Source: Symbiodinium natans (Eukaryota > Sar > Dinophyceae > Suessiales > Symbiodiniaceae). Taken from it: DNA of 64,000 nucleotides. The stretch lies in NCBI GenBank assembly GCA_905221605.1, contig CAJNDS010000140.1, forward strand, positions 136,501-200,500. The letters are read 5' to 3'. The position numbers were made by a program, and so were the translations under genes. Shown here piece by piece: positions 45,007 through 57,518 of the stretch. The notes under the pieces are model-generated. The model did not search any database and was not told where the DNA came from. It saw only the letters and a program-made list of their open reading frames with translations. Position 1 is the stretch's first letter. Every line of letters begins with the position of its first letter.

Positions 45007-45690
45007 ATGGTACCAGACTCAGAACTTCCACAAAGGTGGTTTTGGAAGCTATGGGCCCAAACATGTTACTGTGCACATAAGAGACTCCACGAAGGTGGTT
45101 GGAAAAGGCCCCATGAACTTAAACATGCCACGCTCTTAGAAAAGAACTGTGGGCTCCAAAGCAAACTAAAAAATGATTATTTACTGTTCTTTGCAAACGT
45201 TGAGCAATTTACAGCTGAAGAAAACCTCTGTTTCATCTCCAAGCCCAACAAGCCCCCAACCAAGCCTTCTAACCTTCGACCCTTAGGCATCATAAGACCG
45301 GATGGAAAGGGCCTGGCGGGGGCCTGCAGAGATCTTCTCGCTTCTTTTTACCTCCAGCTACTGCCACAGTTTGCGTACCAGCCTTAAAGAGGGCCGTCTG
45401 TGCCTCTCCAGAGTATCGAAGCACTAAGCAAGCATTTCCTGCATGCTGGACAGGAGTTGGTGGAAGGGATCTGCTTTGCACTTGACTTATCACAAGCTTT
45501 TGACATTATGGACACTCTTCAGGAAGCTGGGGTACCGTGGTGCGAAGCATGGTGCGAAGCACTCTCCGTGGCAATTTTTTCAAAATTTCCAAAATGCAAG
45601 TTTCAGCACTTTTTAAGGTTTTTTGGAGTTAATTTTCATTCTTTGCAGGCGTCAATGGTGTTGTTCAGCTCTCTGCAGTGGTCTTAGCCG
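45007..45690 (+). pseudogene. LINE reverse transcriptase fragment, third copy
   Basis: One frame carries FISKPNKPPTKPSNLRPLGI (45229-45288; RT fingers motif, dinoflagellate form P.K...LRPIGL), DGKGLAGACRDLLASFYLQL, LPQFAYQP, then an in-frame TAA at 45385-45387. It continues in the same frame with SKHFLHAGQELVEGICFALD and LSQAFDIMD (45460-45513; RT motif A, FALDLSQAFD). The rest of the RT, including the YADD box, is missing: after about 45530 the sequence becomes AT-rich and unrelated. The upstream part (45007-45225) has no recognisable domain. It is inactive because of the stop codon and truncation. Confidence 0.8.
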
Positions 45691-46330
45691 GAATTTACCC
45701 AGACGGAATTTCTGAAAGCTGCATATTTTCAGAAATTTGGATTTTTGTTTTTGAAAACCTTGAAAAATGTGTTTTTTCCTTTTGTTGAAAACTTTTTTTG
45801 TTTGCTCCCATTTTACCTGGCAAGATAGCATGTAGGAATTCCAAAATGATTTGTTTTTAAGCCAACCATTCCACAGAATGCATTCTAGATTTTTTGGACG
45901 CCGCGTTTCTTACAATGTTTTTTGAAAATTTTCAAAATTTAAAATTTTGATCCAAACCAAGCCGGTTGGCTTAGTTGCAAAAAGTAGTAAGGCTCAATTT
46001 GTTTTCAGATCATTTTGTTAACAATTTCTCAAACAAGGAAAAGTTGAAAAAAAAAAACATTAAATTGATGTTTTTTTGAATTGTGCTCAAGCGATTTTGT
46101 TTCTGAACCAAAGGCATTGCAAAATCAGTATTTTACACTGCAGACTTTAAAATGCTTGAAAACCAGTGTTTCCTGTTTAAATGTTTTTTCATTTTTGAAA
46201 TTTTGAAAAACAATCTGCTTTGACCAAGGCAACTTTGAAACCATTTTTTCTGGTTTTGAATGTTTTTCATGTTTAAAATTACAAAAATAATTTGCTTAAC
46301 AGCGCATCTTCAATTTTTCTCAAGTTTGGT
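45690..46330. other. AT-rich sequence with TTTTGAAAATTTTCAAAATTT-like runs
   Basis: Dominated by TTTTTGAAA and AAAATTT runs of both polarities. Several short local inverted repeats are possible (for example around 45920). No gene seen. The continuation to 46740 has mixed composition and no recognisable frame. Confidence 0.55.
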
Positions 46331-46754
46331 GTTGCCTTACATGTGTCAAGCCAGACAGCTGAAAAACACAGCCAAAGTTTTTTTGAGGTAATGTTTCTTG
46401 CTGGTAGCTTTGTTCAGCCTTGCAGGTGTACCGGGGAGGCCACACACAAGCGGACGTGACTTTTGCACACAAAAGCGGACCCAGAATCTGGCCTCGGAAC
46501 AATTTCCTGCGCAAAGACCCGGAGCACATATGGAAAACCTACTCGGACCTACTCCTGCGGAAAAATACAGCTGGGTTAGCCCCAGCGGTCACTTCTGATT
46601 CTCCCTGCGCCATCAGCATCCACCTCCACAACCTCACCTGGCAGCGCTGCAAAGCCGCACGACACACTGCGCCTCTTGCATCTTGCCTATCTGGACGAGC
46701 GCCGACCGCATCATGTGACAAATTCCAAAGCTTGAAGTAACGCTGAGGAAATCC

Positions 46755-47450
46755 ATGGTGCCATGGAAGCTCATGGAAATATGGAAACCCTCGCTGAAGC
46801 TTCTGACATCTTTTTCCAAAGCCGCAAAGCATGAGAAAACCAATCGAAACCCCGCGGAGATTTTGCAGGAACCCTCACAAAGCTCCACTGGAAGCTTTAA
46901 AGACCTGCGCACGACCTATATAAGAAAACCCACAGAAACCCCGCGGAAACCCTCACACAGCCCTAAGAAACCCACGGAAACCCTTCAAAGCTGTCAAAAA
47001 CCATGGAAAACCCACGGTAACCTTCACAAGACATTAGAAAAACCTTCCGAGAGCTTCAAAAACCTACGCAAAATCTAACAAAACCCACTGAAACCCCGCA
47101 AACCTTAGAAAACCCCAGGGAAACCATCTGAAAGTTTTAAAAAACCAAGGCAAAACTTGACAAAACCCACGGACATCCGCGGAGACCCTCACAAAACTTT
47201 AGAGAAACTCAAAGAAAACCTCCGGAAAGTTCAAAAACTGCACGAAATCCCACGGAAACCCTCACGAAACCCTTGAGGAACCTACCAAAACCATCCCAAT
47301 AGGTTTTAACACACGCACGAAATCTAAGGAAACCCACGGAAACCCCCAGAAACCCCGCGGAAACCCTCGCGAAACTGTAGGGAAACCCAGGGAAACCCTC
47401 CAGAAGCTTAACAAACATGAACGGAAACCCTGCGGAAACCCCTTTATCAG
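46755..47450 (+). repeat. Degenerate GGAAACCC minisatellite
   Basis: Dozens of AAACCCACGGAAACC, CCTCACAAAAC and AACCTTCCGAGAGC variants with mixed 12-45-bp spacing. Plus frames read as KP/ET-rich repeats and minus frames as GF/VS-rich repeats (GFPRGF), both by-products. Confidence 0.85.
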
Positions 47451-47459
47451 GACTGGATT

Positions 47460-48600
47460 CACCCTTTGGCAATTTACAAAGTTATTAAAGGACAGGTGCA
47501 GGAACCCCGCCACCCAATCACCGCACGCCAATGTCAGTATTATACTACCGGTCGTCCCCTAAAGGGTGAAGGACGCAAGAGGTGTTCTTCTGCTTCTGGC
47601 GAGGACCTCTGTCAACCGGAGCGCCGAAGCTGGGGCATGCCTGCCATACGAATCAATGGTCGCTGACCGTCTAAGAAGCACTTCGCGCCTTCAGGCAGAA
47701 CGTCAAGGTACACATTGGTCTTTCACCAATCGGGTTCAGAAAAAGGAATACAGTCTACGTCTGCCTGGCTTCACCGTCCACGTCACAACTTGCTATAGAA
47801 CAAGACTGACTTCCTTCCTCAGGGTTCATGTCAGACTCAACCCAAGGACCTGACTGAAGGCATGACTGGTTTCTTGCACCCAAAGCTTTGACCCCGCGCA
47901 TGGCTGTTGCTACAGCCATACACAGCTAGGCCACCAAGCAGCGCACGGATGAGCTTGGACACCTCCGGCCGCGCACCGGCCGGCCGCGCAAGCGCCCCGC
48001 AACGAATGTGAAGCCTCTCGCATCGCCAAAAAACGGCCTTGAAGACCTCGGCAACCTCCTCCACTGAGTACTTCGCTGAGCGAGTTGCGAAGGGCTTGCG
48101 ACACCTTGGAAGCACAAACATGGACCCTACGGACTATGTCTGGGCACTTTTTTCGGCCAACAAATCAGGCTCCGACGGGGCAGACATGGCGCAAGTACGC
48201 TAGCTGTGGCCTAGGAGCTGCTTGAGGCAAGAGAGCGCTCAGCGAGCAGCGGCTCAGATGCAATCTGTTGAAGACACATGGCCCGTAGGCGCAAAACTTA
48301 GCAAAAGTCTCTGAGAGTCTTGCAGATCTCAAGGCATCTTGAAAAAACAATCCGGCACAAAATCCAGCAAAACAGGTCTACGTGCAAACAAAAGCAAAAG
48401 TACATTGCAAAAATAGCAAACAAACGCAATTCAACGCAAATCTCCGAAATCTCCTGTAAACAAGGAACAACATTTAGGGCTGCTAAACACAAGCTAAAAG
48501 ACAACCGCATGAAAGTGGCCTCCACAGTTGCAGCTCCCTTTCTGCTGCAGCATTACAAAAGCAAGCAGCTGCTTCGGACAAGCCCCTGATCCCCAAGCTT
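47460..48600. other. Unrecognised sequence before the 1.25-kb array
   Basis: No family recognised on either strand. Overlapping minus frames at 47837-48121 are arginine-rich and unsupported. Near 48700 a GGCCCCAAAAATGGGGCC near-palindrome occurs twice in slightly different form, just before the array starts. Confidence 0.4.
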
Positions 48601-48773
48601 ATGTTCTGCACGCTGCTCCCCAACGTTCCTGGAACAAGGGCAGGCACAGGCACGCTGACGAGACCCAGCTGCGTGAGCCCAGGGCTCAAACTTGCGACCC
48701 CAAAAATGGGGCCGTCTCGCGGCCCCAAAAATGGGGCCAGGAAATGCACCCAGCTTCCCTTATTATAATGTGT

Positions 48774-49997
48774 ACTATTTGGGCCCCTCCTGTTGAAGCC
48801 GGACGGTTGACCGTTTGGCGGCACCAAAAGCAAGCCCACCAATATGGCAAGCCCGCTCCGGGCTTTGCAGACCACACACCAACGCACCGGCTGGGCAGAC
48901 ACTTGGACTACAACGCTACAACTACACGAAAAAAGTGGTCCAGTGGGGCCCTCCCCTTTCCTTAATTAGCCTTGTAAAACCCAAACGGGGTGTACGGTCC
49001 CACGCAGAAGAACGGAGGGATTTAGCGGGTCCCACCGAAACCCAGTGCGGTCCCACGCAGAAGAACGCGGGTCCCACCGAAACCAGGCACGGTCCCACGC
49101 AGAAGAACGCGGGCCTCCCCGAAACCCAGTTCGGTCCCACGCAGAAGAACGCGGGTCCCGCCGGAAGCCGGCACGGTCCCACGCAGAAGAACACGGGTTT
49201 ACCGAGACCCGGTACGGGCCCACGCAGAAGAACGCGGGTCCCACCGAGACCCGGTACGGTCCCACGCAGAAGAACGCGGGGCCCACCGAGACCCGGTACG
49301 GTCCCACGCAGAAGAACGCGGGCCCCGCCGATTTTTAGCGCATTCCCACGCAGAAGAACGCGGGTCCCACCGAAACCCAGTGTGCTCCCGCGCAGAAGAA
49401 CGCGGGTGCCACGTGGTCTCATAGAAGCTTAGCGCTTCAGAGAAGTAAAATGCTATGAGTGACGTGCCAAGTTTCCGCGCTGCCGAACGGCTAACTCATC
49501 TCTTGAGCTGGTTTAGGTTGCTGAAAAGCATGATTTGTGGGGCCAGGTTTGCCAGCCGGATTCCGGTCGCAGAGTGAGCTTCAGCTTGATGGGCCCTGAA
49601 TGTGCCTGGGTCAGTTTTTTGGGCCCGCCAAACGGGCCGGAAACCCGATGCGTCGGGGTGGGAAGACAAAGCAGCCCGACAAACAAACAAACACTTGGAG
49701 CCAAAAGCACGACCCCAAAAACGAAAATGCTGCGGTTCCAAAACTGCGCCCACGGCGCGGCCGCAAATTCTGTGCCCTGGCTGCTGGCATGAAGAAAGCT
49801 GCCCAGAAAACAGCCCCAAAAACGAAGCCGGAAACCGCGAATTTTGCATGCCAATCGGGCACATTGCCGCCAAGAATTCATGGTGCTGTAGCATCCAAGA
49901 TGTTTGCACGGACCTTGCTGTGACATTGCCAGGCATTGCAGAAGCCCTTCTTGCAGACAATTCGATCATGCTATTTGCCTGATGGCATTCTTGAGAT
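48774..49997 (+). repeat. Array copy 1 (1224 bp)
   Basis: First copy. It is entered from unrelated sequence: the usual upstream GATGGCATTCTTGAGAT is replaced by TTATTATAATGTGT. It has the short linker form (GATGCGTCGGGG at about 49648) and the short CTGGCTGCTGGCATG form. Confidence 0.9.
48985..49420 (+). repeat. 42-bp internal minisatellite (representative, in array copy 1)
   Basis: Ten units of about 42 bp. Each has a constant CCCACGCAGAAGAACGCGGG core and a related variable half (TCCCACCGAAACCCAGTGC, TCCCGCCGGAAGCCGGCAC and similar). The 42-bp period keeps frames open on both strands: GPTQKNAGPTETRH on plus and the SSAWDR or FFCVGP repeats on minus. The same block recurs once per array unit. 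Confidence 0.95.
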
Positions 49998-51227
49998 ACT
50001 ATTTGGGCCCCTCCTGTTGAAGCCGGACGGTTGACCGTTTGGCGGCACCAAAAGCAAGCCCACCAATATGGCAAGCCCGCTCCGGGCTTTGCAGACCACA
50101 CACCAACGCACCGGCTGGGCAGACACTTGGACTACAACGCTACAACTACACGAAAAAAGTGGTCCAGTGGGGCCCTCCCCTTTCCTTAATTAGCCTTGTA
50201 AAACCCAAACGGGGTGTACGGTCCCACGCAGAAGAACGGAGGGATTTAGCGGGTCCCACCGAAACCCAGTGCGGTCCCACGCAGAAGAACGCGGGTCCCA
50301 CCGAAACCAGGCACGGTCCCACGCAGAAGAACGCGGGCCTCCCCGAAACCCAGTTCGGTCCCACGCAGAAGAACGCGGGTCCCGCCGGAAGCCGGCACGG
50401 TCCCACGCAGAAGAACACGGGTTTACCGAGACCCGGTACGGGCCCACGCAGAAGAACGCGGGTCCCACCGAGACCCGGTACGGTCCCACGCAGAAGAACG
50501 CGGGGCCCACCGAGACCCGGTACGGTCCCACGCAGAAGAACGCGGGCCCCGCCGATTTTTAGCGCATTCCCACGCAGAAGAACGCGGGTCCCACCGAAAC
50601 CCAGTGTGCTCCCGCGCAGAAGAACGCGGGTGCCACGTGGTCTCATAGAAGCTTAGCGCTTCAGAGAAGTAAAATGCTATGAGTGACGTGCCAAGTTTCC
50701 GCGCTGCCGAACGGCTAACTCATCTCTTGAGCTGGTTTAGGTTGCTGAAAAGCATGATTTGTGGGGCCAGGTTTGCAAGCCGGATTCCGGTCGCAGAGTG
50801 AGCTTCAGCTTGATGGGCCCTGAATGTGCCTGGGTCAGTTTTTTGGGCCCGCCAAACGGGCCGGAAACCCGATGCGTCGTCGGGGTGGGAAGACAAAGCA
50901 GCCCGACAAACAAACAAACACTTGGAGCCAAAAGCACGACCCCAAAAACGAAAATGCTGCGGTTCCAAAACTGCGCCCACGGCGCGGCCGCAAATTCTGT
51001 GCCCTGGCTGCTGCTGGCATGAAGAAAGCTGCCCAGAAAACAGCCCCAAAAACGAAGCCGGAAACCGCGAATTTTGCATGCCAATCGGGCACATTGCCGC
51101 CAAGAATTCATGGTGCTGTAGCATCCAAGATGTTTGCACGGACCTTGCTGTGACATTGCCAGGCATTGCAGAAGCCCTTCTTGCAGACAATTCGATCATG
51201 CTATTTGCCTGATGGCATTCTTGAGAT
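49998..51227 (+). repeat. Array copy 2 (1230 bp)
   Basis: Identical to copy 1 over at least its first 700 bp, including every variant of the minisatellite. It differs by two three-base insertions (GTCGTCGG in the linker and CTGCTGCTGG), giving the six-base length difference, and by GCAAGCCGG for GCCAGCCGG. Confidence 0.9.
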
Positions 51228-52473
51228 ACTATTTGGGCCCCTCCTGTTGAAGCCGGACGGTTGACCGTTTGGCGGCACCAAAAGCAAGCCCACCAATATG
51301 GCAAGCCCGCTCCGGGCTTTGCAGACCACACACCAACGCACCGGCTGGGCAGACACTTGGACTACAACGCTACAACTACACGAAAAAAGTGGTCCAGTGG
51401 GGCCCTCCCCTTTCCTTAATTAGCCTTGTAAAACCCAAACGGGGTGTACGGTCCCACGCAGAAGAACGGAGGGATTTAGCGGGTCCCACCGAAACCCAGT
51501 GCGGTCCCACGCAGAAGAACGCGGGTCCCACCGAAACCAGGCACGGTCCCACGCAGAAGAACGCGGGCCTCCCCGAAACCCAGTTCGGTCCCACGCAGAA
51601 GAACGCGGGTCCCGCCGGAAGCCGGCACGGTCCCACGCAGAAGAACACGGGTTTACCGAGACCCGGTACGGGCCCACGCAGAAGAACGCGGGTCCCACCG
51701 AGACCCGGTACGGTCCCACGCAGAAGAACGCGGGGCCCACCGAGACCCGGTACGGTCCCACGCAGAAGAACGCGGGCCCCGCCGATTTTTAGCGCATTCC
51801 CACGCAGAAGAACGCGGGTCCCACCGAAACCCAGTGTGCTCCCGCGCAGAAGAACGCGGGTGCCACGTGGTCTCATAGAAGCTTAGCGCTTCAGAGAAGT
51901 AAAATGCTATGAGTGACGTGCCAAGTTTCCGCGCTGCCGAACGGCTAACTCATCTCTTGAGCTGGTTTAGGTTGCTGAAAAGCATGATTTGTGGGGCCAG
52001 GTTTGCAAGCCGGATTCCGGTCGCAGAGTGAGCTTCAGCTTGATGGGCCCTGAATGTGCCTGGGTCAGTTTTTTGGGCCCGCCAAACGGGCCGGAAACCC
52101 GACCACCAAAATGGGACGAAAACTGGTCGTCGGGGTGGGAAGACAAAGCAGCCCGACAAACAAACAAACACTTGGAGCCAAAAGCACGACCCCAAAAACG
52201 AAAATGCTGCGGTTCCAAAACTGCGCCCACGGCGCGGCCGCAAATTCTGTGCCCTGGCTGCTGCTGGCATGAAGAAAGCTGCCCAGAAAACAGCCCCAAA
52301 AACGAAGCCGGAAACGGCGAATTTTGCACGCCAATCGGGCACATTGCCGCCAAGAATTAATGGTGCTGTAGCATCCAAGATGTTTGCACGGACCTTGCTG
52401 TGACATTGCCAGGCATTGTAGAAGCCCTTCTTGCAGAGAATTCGATCATGCTACCTGATGGCATTCTTGCGAT
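51228..52473 (+). repeat. Array copy 3 (1246 bp)
   Basis: Has the longer linker with CACCAAAATGGGACG and GGTCGTCGGGG. Ends in the variant GAATTAATGG and CTACCTGATGGCATTCTTGC, which links it to copies 4 and 10. Confidence 0.9.
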
Positions 52474-53734
52474 ACTATCTGGGCCCCTCCTGTTGAAGCC
52501 GGACGGTTGACCGCTTGGCGGTACCAAAAGCAAGCCCACCAATATGGCAAGACCGCTCCGGGCTTTACAGACCACACACCAACGCACCGGCTGGGCAGAC
52601 ACTTGGACTACAACGCTACAACTACACGAAAAAAGTGGTCCAGCGGGGCCCTCCCCTTTCCTTAATTAGCCTTGTAAAACCCAAACGGGGTGTACGGTCC
52701 CACGCAGAAGAACGGAGGGATTTAGCGGGTCCCACCGAAACCCAGTGCGGTCCCACGCAGAAGAACGCGGGTCCCACCGAAACCAGGCACGGTCCCACGC
52801 AGAAGAACGCGGGCCTCCCCGAAACCCAGTACGGTCCCACGCAGAAGAACGCGGGTCCCGCCGGAGCCCGGCACGGTCCCACGCAAAGAAACACGGGTTT
52901 ACCGGAGAACCGGTACGGGCCCACGCAGAGAAAGGCCCGGTCCCACGCGAGACCGGAACGGGCCACCAGAAAGAAGAACGCGGGGTCCCACGAGACTCAC
53001 GGTACGGTCCAGAAGAAGAACGCCGCCAGGCCCGCGATTTTTTAAGCGCATTCCAGCAGAAGAACGCGGGTTTCCCCACCGAAACCAGTGTGTCCCGCGC
53101 AAGAAGAACGCGGGTGCCACGTGGTCTCATAGAAGCTTAGCGCTTGAGAGAGAGTAAAATGCTCATTGAGTGACGTCCATCAGGTCCGCGATGCCGAACG
53201 GCTACTAACTCATCTCTGGAGCTGGTTAGTTTTCGGGAAAAGCATGATTTGTGGGGCCCTGTTTGCAAAAGCGGATTCGGGTCGCAGAGTGAGCTTTCAG
53301 CTTGCTTGATGGGCCCGTATGAATGTGCCTGGGTCAGTTTTTTGGGCCCGCCAAACGGGCCGGAAACCCGACCACCAAAATGGGACGAAAACTGGTCGTC
53401 GGGGTGGGAAGACAAAGCAGCCCGACAAACAAACAAACACTTGGAGCCAAAAGCACGGCCCCAAAAACGAAAATGCTGCGGTTCCAAAACTGCGCCCACG
53501 GCGCGGCCGCAAATTCTGTGCCCTGGCTGCTGCTGGCATGAAGAAAGCTGCCCAGAAAACAGCCCCAAAAACGAAGCCGGAAACGGCGAATTTTGCACGC
53601 CAATCGGGCACATTGCCGCCAAGAATTAATGGTGCTGTAGCATCCAAGATGTTTGCACGGACCTTGCTGTGACATTGCCAGGCATTGTAGAAGCCCTTCT
53701 TGCAGACAATTCGATCATGCTACCTGATGGCATT
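52474..53734 (+). repeat. Array copy 4 (1261 bp), decayed minisatellite
   Basis: From about 52880 to 53320 the minisatellite and the following stretch are full of one- to three-base insertions and deletions (ACGCAAAGAAACACGGG, GGTCCAGAAGAAGAACGCC, GAGAGAGAGTAAAATGCTCA). Sequence before and after is as clean as in the other copies. Confidence 0.9.
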
Positions 53735-54989
53735 CTTGCGATACTATCTGGGCCCCTCCTGTTGAAGCCGGACGGTTGACCGCTTGGCGGTACCAAAAAG
53801 CAAGCCCACCAATATGGCAAGACCGCTCCGTGCTTTACAGACCACACACCAACGCACCGGCTGGGCAGACACTTGGACTACAACGCTACAACTACACGAA
53901 AAAAGTGGTCCAGCGGGGCCCTCCCCTTTCCTTAATTAGCCTTGTAAAACCCAAACGGGGTGTACGGTCCCACGCAGAAGAACGGAGGGATTTAGCGGGT
54001 CCCACCGAAACCCAGTGCGGTCCCACGCAGAAGAACGCGGGTCCCACCGAAACCAGGCACGGTCCCACGCAGAAGAACGCGGGCCTCCCCGAAACCCAGT
54101 TCGGTCCCACGCAGAAGAACGCGGGTCCCGCCGGAAGCCGGCACGGTCCCACGCAGAAGAACACGGGTTTACCGAGACCCGGTACGGGCCCACGCAGAAG
54201 AACGCGGGTCCCACCGAGACCCGGTACGGTCCCACGCAGAAGAACGCGGGGCCCACCGAGACCCGGTACGGTCCCACGCAGAAGAACGCGGGCCCCGCCG
54301 ATTTTTAGCGCATTCCCACGCAGAAGAACGCGGGTCCCACCGAAACCCAGTGTGCTCCCGCGCAAAAGAACGCGGGTGCCACGTGGTCTCATAGAAGCTT
54401 AGCGCTTCAGAGAAGTAAAATGCTATGAGTGACGTGCCAAGTTTCCGCGCTGCCGAACGGCTAACTCATCTCTTGAGCTGGTTTAGGTTGCTGAAAAGCA
54501 TGATTTGTGGGGCCAGGTTTGCAAGCCGGATTCCGGTCGCAGAGTGAGCTTCAGCTTGATGGGCCCTGAATGTGCCTGGGTCAGTTTTTTGGGCCCGCCA
54601 AACGGGCCGGAAACCCGATCACCAAAATGGGACGAAAACTGGCGTCGGGGTGGGAAGACAAAGCAGCCCGACAAACAAACAAACACTTGGAGCCAAAAGC
54701 ACGACCCCAAAAACGAAAATGCTGCGGTTCCAAAACTGCGCCCACGGCGCGGCCGCAAATTCTGTGCCCTGGCTGCTGGCATGAAGAAAGCTGCCCAGAA
54801 AACAGCCCCAAAAACGAAGCCGGAAACCGCGAATTTTGCATGCCAATCGGGCACATTGCCGCCAAGAATTCATGGTGCTGTAGCATCCAAGATGTTTGCA
54901 CGGACCTTGCTGTGACATTGCCAGGCATTGCAGAAGCCCTTCTTGCAGACAATTCGATCATGCTATTTGCCTGATGGCATTCTTGAGAT
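53735..54989 (+). repeat. Array copy 5 (1255 bp)
   Basis: Clean minisatellite with one A for G in the last unit (CGCAAAAGAAC, shared with copy 9). The linker has the CGATCACC-AAAATGGG form. Confidence 0.9.
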
Positions 54990-56238
54990 ACTATTTGGGC
55001 CCCTCCTGTTGAAGCCGGACGGTTGACCGTTTGGCGGCACCAAAAGCAAGCCCACCAATATGGCAAGCCCGCTCCGGGCTTTGCAGACCACACACCAACG
55101 CACCGGCTGGGCAGACACTTGGACTACAACGCTACAACTACACGAAAAAAGTGGTCCAGTGGGGCCCTCCCCTTTCCTTAATTAGCCTTGTAAAACCCAA
55201 ACGGGGTGTACGGTCCCACGCAGAAGAACGGAGGGATTTAGCGGGTCCCACCGAAACCCAGTGCGGTCCCACGCAGAAGAACGCGGGTCCCACCGAAACC
55301 AGGCACGGTCCCACGCAGAAGAACGCGGGCCTCCCCGAAACCCAGTTCGGTCCCACGCAGAAGAACGCGGGTCCCGCCGGAAGCCGGCACGGTCCCACGC
55401 AGAAGAACACGGGTTTACCGAGACCCGGTACGGGCCCACGCAGAAGAACGCGGGTCCCACCGAGACCCGGTACGGTCCCACGCAGAAGAACGCGGGGCCC
55501 ACCGAGACCCGGTACGGTCCCACGCAGAAGAACGCGGGCCCCGCCGATTTTTAGCGCATTCCCACGCAGAAGAACGCGGGTCCCACCGAAACCCAGTGTG
55601 CTCCCGCGCAGAAGAACGCGGGTGCCACGTGGTCTCATAGAAGCTTAGCGCTTCAGAGAAGTAAAATGCTATGAGTGACGTGCCAAGTTTCCGCGCTGCC
55701 GAACGGCTAACTCATCTCTTGAGCTGGTTTAGGTTGCTGAAAAGCATGATTTGTGGGGCCAGGTTTGCAAGCCGGATTCCGGTCGCAGAGTGAGCTTCAG
55801 CTTGATGGGCCCTGAATGTGCCTGGGTCAGTTTTTTGGGCCCGCCAAACGGGCCGGAAACCCGATCACCAAAATGGGACGAAAACTGGCGTCGGGGTGGG
55901 AAGACAAAGCAGCCCGACAAACAAACAAACACTTGGAGCCAAAAGCACGACCCCAAAAACGAAAATGCTGCGGTTCCAAAACTGCGCCCACGGCGACGGC
56001 GCAAATTCTGTGCCCTGGCTGCTGCTGGCATGAAGAAAGCTGCCCAGAAAACAGCCCCAAAAACGAAGCCGGAAACCGCGAATTTTGCATGCCAATAGGG
56101 CACATTGCCGCCAAGAATTCATGGTGCTGTAGCATCCAAGATGTTTGCACGGACCTTGCTGTGACATTGCCAGGCATTGCAGAAGCCCTTCTTGCAGACA
56201 ATTCGATCATGCTATTTGCCTGATGGCATTCTTGAGAT
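54990..56238 (+). repeat. Array copy 6 (1249 bp)
   Basis: Clean copy with the variant CGGCGACGGCGCAAATT (about 55991) instead of CGGCGCGGCCGCAAATT, shared with copy 8. Confidence 0.9.
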
Positions 56239-57518
56239 ACTATTTGGGCCCCTCCTGTTGAAGCCGGACGGTTGACCGTTTGGCGGCACCAAAAGCAAGC
56301 CCACCAATATGGCAAGCCCGCTCCGGGCTTTGCAGACCACACACCAACGCACCGGCTGGGCAGACACTTGGACTACAACGCTACAACTACACGAAAAAAG
56401 TGGTCCAGTGGGGCCCTCCCCTTTCCTTAATTAGCCTTGTAAAACCCAAACGGGGTGTACGGTCCCACGCAGAAGAACGGAGGGATTTAGCGGGTCCCAC
56501 CGAAACCCAGTGCGGTCCCACGCAGAAGAACGCGGGTCCCACCAAAACCAGGCACGGTCCCACGCAGAAGAACGCGGGCCTCCCCGAAACCCAGTTCGGT
56601 CCCACGCAGAAGAACGCGGGTCCCGCCGGAAGCCGGCACGGTCCCACGCAGAAGAACACGGGTTTACCGAGACCCGGTACGGGCCCACGCAGAAGAACGC
56701 GGGTCCCACCGAGACCCGGTACGGTCCCACGCAGAAGAACGCGGGGCCCACCGAGACCCGGTACGGTCCCACGCAGAAGAACGCGGGCCCCGCCGATTTT
56801 TAGCGCATTCCCACGCAGAAGAACGCGGGTCCTCCACCGAAAAAAAAACAAAAGAAAAAAAAAAAAGACCCAGTGTGCTCCCGTGCAGAAGAACGCGGGT
56901 GCCACATGGTCTCATAGAAACTTAGCACTTTAGAGAAGAAAAACGCTATGGATGACGTGCCAAGTGTCCGCACTGCCGAACAGTTAACTCACCTCTTGAG
57001 CTGGTTTAGGTTGCTTAAAAGCATGATTTCCGGGGCCAGGTTTGCAAGCCGGATTCCGGTCGCAGAGTGAGCTTCAGCGTGATGGGCCCTGAATGTGCCT
57101 GGGTCAGTTTTTTGGGCCCGCCGAGCGGGCCGGAAACCCGGCCACCAAAATGGGACGAAAACTGGTCGCCGGGGTGGGAAGACAAAGCAGCCCGACAAAT
57201 AAACCAAAAACTTGGAGCCAGAAGCACGACCCCAAAAACGAAAATTCGGCGGTTCCGAAACTGCGCCCACGGCGCGGGCGGCAAATTCTGTGCTCTGGCT
57301 GCTGCTGGCATGAAGAAAGCTGCCCAGAAAATAGCCCAAAAAACGAAGCCGGAAACCGCGCATTTTGCAGGCCAATCGGGCACATTGCTGCAAAGCATTA
57401 ATGGTGCTGTAGCATCCAAGATGTTTGCGCGGACCTTGCTGCGACGTTGCCGGGCATTGCAGAAGCCCGTCTTGCAGACAATTCGATCATGCTACTTGCC
57501 TGATGGCATTCTTGCGAT
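56239..57518 (+). repeat. Array copy 7 (1280 bp), with A-rich insert and a diverged second half
   Basis: An A-rich insert of about 36 bp (AAAAAACAAAAGAAAAAA type) interrupts the last minisatellite units at about 56835-56870. From about 56895 onward the copy is the most diverged of the array (GGATGACGTGCCAAGTGTCC, CCGAGCGGGCC, TAAACCAAAAACTTGG), continuing into copy 8. Confidence 0.9.

Noticed and set aside
48985-49420. CRISPR-like appearance: constant 20-base core alternating with ~22-base variable stretches
   Set aside because: The variable stretches are related to each other, the block recurs in every array unit, the setting is eukaryotic and no cas-like gene is present. It is a minisatellite.
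48774-49997. 5S rRNA, U6 snRNA or spliced-leader gene in the 1.25-kb unit
   Set aside because: Looked for by eye because such genes form arrays in dinoflagellates; no recognisable stretch of any of them was found on either strand. A covariance-model search would be decisive.
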